A DNA stretch of 46,928 nucleotides, taken from assembly GCA_964612085.1 (NCBI GenBank), contig CAZTCJ010000022.1, forward strand, positions 1 to 46,928, in the 5' to 3' direction. The translations under genes and the position numbers were made by a program. The DNA is from CAZTCJ01 sp964612085 (lineage in GTDB: Bacteria > Pseudomonadota > Alphaproteobacteria > JAJFIK01). Shown piece by piece: positions 41,101 to 46,928 of the stretch. Position 1 is the first letter of the stretch; every line of letters begins with the position of its first letter. The notes beneath the pieces are model-generated. The model was given only the letters and a program-made list of their open reading frames with translations, was not told the origin of the DNA and made no database searches.

Positions 41101-43883
41101 GCGGCATGGGTGCGATCACCACGGGCGGCAACGCCACCTTCACCACCACGATCTCCGCCGCCTTCCTCCAGGACCTCGACACCCAAGAGGTCTTCGAGCT
41201 GTTCGTTCCGGATAATGACATTGGGAATTTCGACGGCGGTCTGAACGCGTTTCTCCTGGCCCTGACGAATGACCTCACGGTGGGCGGCGACCTGTCGGTC
41301 GATGTGGTGCCGGAAACGGGCGTCGCCTTGCCGTTCGTTCCGGCCTTTTCGGACGCCATCAGTGTCGAGCAGTTCAGGGCGACCCTCGACGCGGACATGG
41401 CCGTCGATGGCAATGCGGTCGCCACCAACGCCCTTGGCGATCTGATCTTCAACGGGTCCAATCCCGGCGGCGCGATCGGAGACGAGATCGACATTGACGG
41501 CGCTGCGATGTTCATGTCCGCCAACGGACGTGTCATGGGTGTCGGCAATCTGCAGGTGGACGGCGATCTGACCGTCGATGCCATCGGCGGTATCGATTGG
41601 GAACTTCTGGCCGATAACGACATGATCATCGGCGGCGACGCGACCCTGACATCGGCCACCGGGATCATCATCAGCGATGACAATTTCGATCCCGTGGATC
41701 CGGGTAGCGGTTCGATTTCCGTGGGTGGCGCGGCGTCGTTCTCGGTCACGCCGGGCGCGCGTTTTGCCGAGTTCTACGAACCAGATGACGATACTTTCCT
41801 GACGGATCCGGACGAAGGCCCGCCTGTGTTTTTCCTGGCGGTCGAGCGCGGCGCGAGTTTCGGGAACGGTCTGACGATTAATGTGACGCCCGGTCAGGGC
41901 TTTACCCTGCCCATCGATGTGATAGGCGCAAACGGGCCTGTGACCCTCGACCGTCTGGATGCGGTACTTTTGGCGGATACCTCCGTCACGGGCACTATCC
42001 TGGTGAACAACGGCCTCGGCGATGTCGGCCTGAACACCACGTTCTTCCTGCCTGACATGGCGGGGGGCGATATCATCCAGGCGACGGGGAACGTGATCGC
42101 GACGGCGGGCGGCGGAGAGCTGTTCGGCTCGGGCGATCTTCTGGTGGGCGGCGATCTGACGGTCACCGGCGAGATCGGCCTTGAGTGGATTTTCGGCACG
42201 GACGATACGATCGATGTGACGGGATCGGCCTCTTTCGTCTCGCCCCAGGGGCGGATCGGGCTGATCGACGATTTCGATCAGCAGTCGGCTCAGCAAGGAG
42301 CGGGGACGGTGATCGTCGGTCTTGACGCGGATTTCATCACGACACTGACACCGGCGCTCATTTCCACGATCGATCAGGATCAGACGTCGGACGAGTTTGC
42401 CGATAACGGCGATTTCAGCGCCTTCGACGGCGGCCTGCCGTCCATCCTCGTGGCCTTGTCCGGAGGCATGACCATTGGCGGCAATCTGACCGTCAGACAG
42501 ACGGCGGGGCCCGGGTTCGAAGCGCCTCTCGATCTGGTTTTCGCAGACGGCACGTTTGAGCTGAGCCGCGCCGACATGGCGTTCGATACGGATCTGTCCG
42601 TGGGCGGCACGGCCGATTTCCTCAACACGCTGGGCAATATCGACATCAATGTGCCGAGCCCGCTATTCGTTCAGGCTGGCGGTTCTTTCCTGGCCGTGAC
42701 GGGCGGCGCCAGATTCGCGGTCGCGGACGATATCATTTCCATCAACGGGGCTTTCTCGGCGGATACGGCGCGGTTCACCAGCACGGACGATTTCACCTTG
42801 GAGGCAACCGACACGGCGACGGTCGATACCCGCGATCTTGCCGCGTTCGACGTGCTGCGCCTGTTCTTCGACAGCGCCGAAGGCAATCTCGATATTCTGT
42901 CCGACCTCGACCTGTCCGGGTTTGAGACGGTTGGCTTCGGTGCCGGAGAAGGCGCCGCCATCACCAAGGCCGAAGACGTCAGCCTGACCGCCATGAATGC
43001 CGTTTTCGAAGGCGCGGACGTGACCGTCGATCTGGGTGCTAACACGACGATCGAGACGATCGCGGGTGGATCGTCTGAATCGGTTTCGGAACTGGCGTCC
43101 ATAACGCTTCAGACGGAAGGCCCGTTAACGGTCGGCGATCTGTCGGGCGCGACCGGCGGGGAAGCGGATTTCGCCTTGACCGGCATCAACGCCACGGTGA
43201 TCGATCTGGACGTCAGGCAGGACCTGATCCTGGCTGCCCCCTTGCGCAGTGCGGGCGATGACGGCGCCGTTATTCTGTCCACGGAAGCGACCTTCACGGA
43301 AGCGACGCAAAGCGCGGATCCGATCATCGTGGCCGATGGCCGGTATCTGATTTATTCGGTGGACCCGCTCCTGGACACGGTTGGTAATTTGACCGCGCCG
43401 ATTTTCAGGAGAGGCGGCGACCGGACGAGCCGGCCGCCCAATAGGATCCCGGAAAGAGGCGATAGGGACACTAATCCGCGTGGCAACTTCTTTGTCTATC
43501 CCGATCCGCTGGACGATACGCCCGGCACGCCGAGAACACCGCTTCAACCGCCCCCTGAGGATTTCCGGCCCGAGGCGGGCCCACCGCCCAACAGGCCTGG
43601 ACCGACACCCGACGGCAATCCGAGCAGCCCGCCGCCGCCTTTGATCGGCAACGGTCCCCGGGCTGACGTAACGCCAACGCCGCCGCTGCCCGGGGGCGAT
43701 CCGGCCTTTTCGGGCGATCCGACGCTTTATTACAGCGCCGGGCCCGGCAATTTGGGTGTGATCTATATCGATACGACGCCGGCGGATGTCTCGAATACGA
43801 CGGGGCTGCCCTTGTTCGGTCTGCGCGGCTCGGCGGCGGCCAATGGCGCTAGTGACGGCAATCGGGAGCTTTGGGGCCAATGA
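38103..43883 (+). CDS. TpsA exoprotein, filamentous-haemagglutinin type
   Basis: 1926 residues. A signal peptide ends near ALA/GP (38). The N-terminal TPS domain that TpsB recognises follows: GQVVQGRASIKTQGQTTTIRQ, the conserved NPNG motif at 120-123 (in GSVWLVNPNGVMIGPNARI), VHGVVATTADI and NAGTITLGDHGLAALVAP. The body is a beta-helix of Asp/Gly/Ala-rich strands with few Cys. Three tandem repeats of about 200 residues run from about 40920 to 42710, each with (V)GGDLxV..(D/E)W, then GGxAxF. The C-terminus (from about 43420) is Pro/Arg/Gly-rich and disordered and ends in a short ordered segment with LGVIYIDTTPADVS. Probably a secreted or surface adhesin or matrix protein. It is read with tpsB and overlaps the CHAT gene by four bases. 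Confidence 0.92.
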   Translation: MMIEARTAKGSFSKMRLLWAGASVLALNAGWGMAPALAGPQDGQVVQGRASIKTQGQTTTIRQNSKKAIITWDDFDIGAGERVDFDQPSKKAITLNRVTGDSRSDIDGTLTAKGSVWLVNPNGVMIGPNARIDVHGVVATTADIRDSDFLDGRYDFTKPSANPNAEVVNAGTITLGDHGLAALVAPHARNDGVIEGRFARVAVGGAETFSLDLHGDGLMWFAIEDPAAMAEGDGTRLAANSGTIDVPGGRVLMTAGAAADVVGDVINTDGVIAARSVRQQDGVIVLDGSGAGGVNVAGTLDVSGADEGTAGGTLSVLGDTVTLEPQARLSASGPAGGGAIKIGGALQGQGPEPNAVFTTIKAGAEIEADATDTGDGGEVIVWADDHTQYEGAISARGGPNGGDGGFVEVSGKQSFVFAGPVDAGAPQGNLGTLLLDPIVLTITEGAEADNADGLVDNPGGDPTVTVDPADPPTTASLTNDAVQAVAANLIITAQDLTVDAPLVFTSPETQQFIGLIGTSSLTVNQPITLQSGIAALALRATGQSGQLTVNAPINWIANGASDLDGGTGNVLLTGSFIDLQETVTVGPNQRILVTSDPFSQLPVGGSAGFISNTGLNQLRAVSGPGGDQIGPVIEIGTTRLSQDPTLVNQVLESFVPDETVNFIQVDSLSLPGIETAPGSGVFVNRSLRIWAQSDVLVTGVNSAPEDTVLFRTAPNTLTFDNVNFTAQELSVFPATALAFQGLNTITVDKLTLLYGLDGNYVLGRAALPGETAVSLAPFNLIDAELTELVIDGLVIDGANVNAFGSTDQLLFSAPQFEFADDGSGTGNFVPVPVDFAFLTVEGAASSLPLFSIDGYDTVTVDAPLTAAAPNGSTVSITLLGREGSLSQGGALIVTAAGELIIGETVFSGFQPTVDLAVDAFQDIVLNGLVDVKGNASFTAQGGALTGQDDLLVGGDLAMTAFGVLDWIFTGDAAIAVGGNADFATQSVMSFSDQGQGGNPGGMGAITTGGNATFTTTISAAFLQDLDTQEVFELFVPDNDIGNFDGGLNAFLLALTNDLTVGGDLSVDVVPETGVALPFVPAFSDAISVEQFRATLDADMAVDGNAVATNALGDLIFNGSNPGGAIGDEIDIDGAAMFMSANGRVMGVGNLQVDGDLTVDAIGGIDWELLADNDMIIGGDATLTSATGIIISDDNFDPVDPGSGSISVGGAASFSVTPGARFAEFYEPDDDTFLTDPDEGPPVFFLAVERGASFGNGLTINVTPGQGFTLPIDVIGANGPVTLDRLDAVLLADTSVTGTILVNNGLGDVGLNTTFFLPDMAGGDIIQATGNVIATAGGGELFGSGDLLVGGDLTVTGEIGLEWIFGTDDTIDVTGSASFVSPQGRIGLIDDFDQQSAQQGAGTVIVGLDADFITTLTPALISTIDQDQTSDEFADNGDFSAFDGGLPSILVALSGGMTIGGNLTVRQTAGPGFEAPLDLVFADGTFELSRADMAFDTDLSVGGTADFLNTLGNIDINVPSPLFVQAGGSFLAVTGGARFAVADDIISINGAFSADTARFTSTDDFTLEATDTATVDTRDLAAFDVLRLFFDSAEGNLDILSDLDLSGFETVGFGAGEGAAITKAEDVSLTAMNAVFEGADVTVDLGANTTIETIAGGSSESVSELASITLQTEGPLTVGDLSGATGGEADFALTGINATVIDLDVRQDLILAAPLRSAGDDGAVILSTEATFTEATQSADPIIVADGRYLIYSVDPLLDTVGNLTAPIFRRGGDRTSRPPNRIPERGDRDTNPRGNFFVYPDPLDDTPGTPRTPLQPPPEDFRPEAGPPPNRPGPTPDGNPSSPPPPLIGNGPRADVTPTPPLPGGDPAFSGDPTLYYSAGPGNLGVIYIDTTPADVSNTTGLPLFGLRGSAAANGASDGNRELWGQ
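40920..42710 (+). repeat. Three tandem repeats of about 200 codons in tpsA
   Basis: Anchors DLLVGGDL (about 40945), NLQVDGDL (about 41547) and DLLVGGDL (about 42134) lie about 600 and 590 bases apart. Each unit repeats, in order, a DW or EW strand, a GGxAxF strand, an acidic loop with FxPDxD, LxALxxGLTVGGxL and a closing GDI/DVGLN strand. The copies are clearly diverged, so the duplication is old. Confidence 0.7.
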
Positions 43884-46800
43884 CCAGGAAAACGCTGTTT
43901 CCCATCGGTGTGCTGATGATGTCGGCTGCTCTCGTTCTCGGCGGCTGCGCGGGTGGTTTCGGCGGGCGCGCCGGCGGCCAGGTCTTCGCCGTGGGCGACA
44001 ATCTTCTGGGCGAGCCTTGCCGGGCCAGCCTGAACCCGAGCCTGCGCGCCAGGCTCGGCGCGGGCGCGGCCTATGACGTTCAGTGCGGTAACTGGGAACA
44101 GGCCAGCGCCCGGGTCAGCATCTATCAAAAGGCCCAGACGGACGGCCGCCTGCCCATGGCCTGGCGTCAAGGGGCGGCGGACTGGGCCGTGTGCGATGAA
44201 TCCGGCGCTGGCGGTCTCGGAGCCGATGGCTGGTCCGAGGTCATCGAGTGCAGTTTGAGCGAAGGCGGCTGGCCTTATCAGGCCCGCCTTTATGCTAAAG
44301 GCGGACGGCTTTACGTGATCGACGGCATTCCGGCGGCGCTGGAAGCGGGCGAGCGGACCGCCGCCGTGCTGTCGGGGGATCTGTCCCCATCGAAAGCGGC
44401 GGGCGGGCGGCCCGCGTCCCGTGAACTGGAACGTCTGCGGGCGGAGGTTGGCGCGCAGCTTTTCTCCGCGGGCGATGTTGTCGGCTTCCAGTCCCTGCTC
44501 CGGCTGGCGCGCCATTTCAACTATCAGGGCAACCATGTTCAGGCGGCGGCCAAATACCGCGAAGCGCTGACCCTGCAGCAACGCATTCTGCCCGGCGACC
44601 GGCGCCGCCAGGGACAGGTGCTGATGCATCTGGCGCTGGAACTGTCCAATCAGGAACTGTTCGGTCAGGCGGAAACCCTGTTCGGCCAGGCGGAACGGGC
44701 CCTGATCAGTTCCATGGACCCCACCGATCTGCCCCGTCTGGTGAGCTACCGGGCGCTCCATGCGGCCAATCAGCAGCAATTCGAACGGGCGCTCGATCTG
44801 GCCCAGCGGGCCAGCGCGGAACGGCTCTCGATCCTGGAGACCTTCTCCTTCGGCGGGTTCAACGGCGCCACCGCTTCCGGCCTGATGGACGGCAGCGGCT
44901 TGAGCCTCAATCTGCCCTTCGTGCAGACGGCCTATGCGGATCTGGTGCAGAGCCGGTCGCTCGAAGCGGCCATGCTGCGCCGTCTGGACCGGCCCGACGA
45001 AGCGCTCGCCCTGTTGAACGAGACCGAGCGCCTGATCGATCAGAACCCGACCATTCCGGGTACGTGGCGGTCGCGGCTGCTGCTGTTGAAGGCGGAGATC
45101 GCGGAAGACGAGGAACGGCTGTTCGAAGCGATCGAGCATCTCAATCGCGTCGTATTGAACGAGCGCGCCTTGTCCGTGGACTCCCGCGTGCAGGCCACGG
45201 CTTTGATGGCGATCGGGCGCTTGCGTTTCGAGGCGGGTGACCGGCCCGGCGGTTTTGCCGCCTCCGTCGATGCTTTCGATATTCTGGCGCGCACCGATGC
45301 GCCGGTGCAGGTGGACCAGCTCGTGCCGTTTCTCGATGCGGTCTTGGCGCTGCCTGCGGACGATCCCAGGCGCGATGAGCTGATCTCGGAGGCCTTCCAG
45401 GTGGCTCAGCTCGCGCGCACGCCCTTGATCGCCCAGAGCATCGGCCAGACTTTGGCGCGGGTCGCGGCAAAGAACAGCGACGGCAGCCGGGCCATCCGCA
45501 CCCTGCAGGACTTGAGGCGCCAGCGCGACGATCTGGTGGCGCGGCTGACCACCGCTTACGCCAGCCCCGAGACGCTCGGTCCCCAGATTGAGGTGCTGGA
45601 AGGCAAGCTCGACGCGGTCAAGGCCCAGATCAACCGCACGGAACTGACCGTTCAAAGCGCTCTGCCCACCTATAATGTGCTGCTCGACCGGGTGGTCGGC
45701 ACCGAGGAACTGGGCCAGGTTCTGACCGATCAGGAAACGGTCGTGCAGTTTCTGGTGGCGGAAGGCGCGCTTTACGGCTTCCTGCTCGACAAGGCCGGGC
45801 ACACCCTGTTCCGCACGGATCTGACGCGGGCCGACACGCTGGGCCTCCTGGAGGCGCTGCGCTATCCGGTGGACGAAGCGCCCGGCGCGGCTTACGACCT
45901 CGATCTGGCCCAGGAAGGCTACAATCTGCTGTTCGGGCCCATCGACAGTCGGATCCGCGATAAGCAGCGGCTCATCGTCGTGCCGTCCGGTCCGCTGTTG
46001 AGCCTGCCCTTTTCCATGCTGGTGACGCCCGATAACGGGGCATCCGGACGGAATTATTCAAGCGTGTCCTGGCTGATCAAGCGGCAGGCCATTGCCGTGC
46101 TGCCGTCGGTCCAGTCGCTTTATACCAGCCGTACGGTGACGGAAGGGCAGGCGGACGGACAGGCGCCCGTGGCACAGGCAGGCACGGGCTTTGTCGGCTT
46201 CAGCGGTGAGACCTATGATCACTACGATCCGGAAACGCTAATCGCGAAGCTCAGCATGCCGCCCACTTGCCGCAAGGATGTGGAACTGCTGGCTAACCTG
46301 GCGCCCTTGTCGGGGGCGGCGGAGGAAATCCAGAGCATCGCGCGCACCGTGGGCGAGGCCAAAGCCACCACCCTGCGCCTGAGCGATTTTTCCGAACAAT
46401 CCTTGAAGGCCTTCGATTTCAGCACGCCCAAGGTCGTGCATTTCGCCACCCATGGCTTGCTGCCAGGCGATCTCGACTGCTGGCCCGAACCGGCCCTGGT
46501 TCTCGGCTCGCGGGAGGAAGACAGCAACGAAGACGGCTTGCTGACCGCAAGCGAGGTCTCCGATCTGGTGTTCGAGAATGCCCAGCTGGTGATCCTCTCG
46601 GCCTGCAACACGGGTGCGTTGGAAGACCAGTATGGCGGCGAGGGGCTGGCGAGCCTGACCCGCACCTTCCTTTATGCGGGCGCGCGGGGGCTGGTGGTGT
46701 CCCATTGGAGCGTTTCGGATGAGGCCACCCGCGATCTGATGGTCGGGTTTTTCCAGTATCTGTCCGACGGCCAGCCGGTGGTCGATGCCATGCGCCAGGC

Positions 46801-46897
46801 CAAGCTCGACCTGATCGCCCGCTCCGAGACGGCGCATCCCTACTACTGGTCGGCGTTTTCCACCATCGGCGACGGTGCATTTCCTGTGCGGTTGTGA
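43880..46897 (+). CDS. TPR-CHAT protease lipoprotein
   Basis: 1005 residues from ATG 43880, which overlaps the tpsA stop (ATGA). The signal MMSAALVLGGC gives a lipidated Cys. Residues about 40-150 form an exported front domain. Helical TPR-like repeats run from about 210 to 470 (VQAAAKYREALTLQQRIL, QAETLFGQAERALIS, EQFERALDLAQ-type units). The C-terminal CHAT domain holds the caspase-like pair: His858 in VVHFATHG and Cys909 in LVILSACNTG, followed by GEGLASLTRTFLYAGARGLVVSHW. CHAT proteases cut specific protein partners; gingipain-like examples and the type III-E CRISPR protease Csx29 are known. Here the partner may be TpsA or a surface receptor. The lipid anchor places it on a membrane, outside the cytoplasm. 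Confidence 0.92.
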   Translation: MTRKTLFPIGVLMMSAALVLGGCAGGFGGRAGGQVFAVGDNLLGEPCRASLNPSLRARLGAGAAYDVQCGNWEQASARVSIYQKAQTDGRLPMAWRQGAADWAVCDESGAGGLGADGWSEVIECSLSEGGWPYQARLYAKGGRLYVIDGIPAALEAGERTAAVLSGDLSPSKAAGGRPASRELERLRAEVGAQLFSAGDVVGFQSLLRLARHFNYQGNHVQAAAKYREALTLQQRILPGDRRRQGQVLMHLALELSNQELFGQAETLFGQAERALISSMDPTDLPRLVSYRALHAANQQQFERALDLAQRASAERLSILETFSFGGFNGATASGLMDGSGLSLNLPFVQTAYADLVQSRSLEAAMLRRLDRPDEALALLNETERLIDQNPTIPGTWRSRLLLLKAEIAEDEERLFEAIEHLNRVVLNERALSVDSRVQATALMAIGRLRFEAGDRPGGFAASVDAFDILARTDAPVQVDQLVPFLDAVLALPADDPRRDELISEAFQVAQLARTPLIAQSIGQTLARVAAKNSDGSRAIRTLQDLRRQRDDLVARLTTAYASPETLGPQIEVLEGKLDAVKAQINRTELTVQSALPTYNVLLDRVVGTEELGQVLTDQETVVQFLVAEGALYGFLLDKAGHTLFRTDLTRADTLGLLEALRYPVDEAPGAAYDLDLAQEGYNLLFGPIDSRIRDKQRLIVVPSGPLLSLPFSMLVTPDNGASGRNYSSVSWLIKRQAIAVLPSVQSLYTSRTVTEGQADGQAPVAQAGTGFVGFSGETYDHYDPETLIAKLSMPPTCRKDVELLANLAPLSGAAEEIQSIARTVGEAKATTLRLSDFSEQSLKAFDFSTPKVVHFATHGLLPGDLDCWPEPALVLGSREEDSNEDGLLTASEVSDLVFENAQLVILSACNTGALEDQYGGEGLASLTRTFLYAGARGLVVSHWSVSDEATRDLMVGFFQYLSDGQPVVDAMRQAKLDLIARSETAHPYYWSAFSTIGDGAFPVRL

Positions 46898-46928
46898 AAA
46901 ACGAGCCGGCGCGGCGGCTGGATGCTGG

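Noticed and set aside
39009..42296. 1095-codon minus-strand frame opposite tpsA
   Set aside because: It lies antisense to a confident gene with TPS motifs, has low-complexity Arg/Asp/His composition, and has no domain. It is a by-product of high-GC coding on the other strand.
1..46928. CRISPR arrays, tRNA, rRNA, insertion sequences or prophage genes
   Set aside because: I saw no regularly spaced repeats, no tRNA-like cloverleaf, no transposase or integrase motifs, and no phage genes.

Overview
The window is mostly high-GC DNA with tightly packed genes. It carries TonB-dependent uptake, a Spinster-type MFS permease, CcmI-type cytochrome c maturation, a type II secretion system (T2SS) and two-partner secretion, which together suggest a free-living Gram-negative bacterium. 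The CcmI form, the TonB receptor/MFS/TetR/acyl-CoA ligase neighbourhood and the gsp gene set fit an alphaproteobacterium best. There is no rRNA or tRNA here, so this assignment is an inference. Two stretches are visibly more AT-rich and hold genes I do not recognise: positions 1 to about 1700, and about 8200 to 9400. Both look like acquired DNA.

Layout. 1-1670: AT-rich flank with small minus-strand genes, several strong RNA hairpins and a possible plus-strand small RNA. 1991-5767: MFS permease and TonB-dependent receptor (minus), separated by a terminator. 6097-8213: TetR regulator and acyl-CoA ligase (plus, overlapping by 4 bases). 8197-9150: unknown membrane/coiled-coil protein (minus). 9448-10524: CcmI-like TPR protein. 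10521-11657: exported unknown protein. 11796-16989: three-gene electron-transfer operon, made of an FAD oxidoreductase with two cyclic-nucleotide domains and four [4Fe-4S] sites, a membrane cytochrome b, and an FHA-domain/decaheme cytochrome fusion. 17041-25881: T2SS operon gspE-F-I-J-K-L-M-(C-like)-D, read leftwards, with no gspG or gspH. 26032-27399: c554-type multiheme cytochrome. 27403-35944: four-gene leftward operon with a small exported protein, a lipoprotein with two GlcG/HbpS-like domains, an outer-membrane beta-barrel and a decaheme cytochrome ending in an LVIVD propeller. 36326-46897: rightward operon with a TpsB transporter, a 1926-residue TpsA exoprotein and a CHAT-protease lipoprotein.

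How it may work together (inference). The genes from 9448 to 35944 read as one theme: making c-type cytochromes, moving electrons from cytoplasmic NAD(P)H across the inner membrane, and placing multiheme proteins in or beyond the outer membrane. The T2SS lies between two cytochrome loci and could export one of their products, as T2SS does for surface cytochromes in Shewanella. The most unusual element is the 11796-16989 operon: its cytoplasmic enzyme carries two cyclic-nucleotide domains and its periplasmic decaheme cytochrome carries a cytoplasmic FHA domain, suggesting signal-controlled electron flow. The TpsB/TpsA/CHAT operon is a second candidate system, pairing a large surface protein with a membrane-anchored caspase-like protease.
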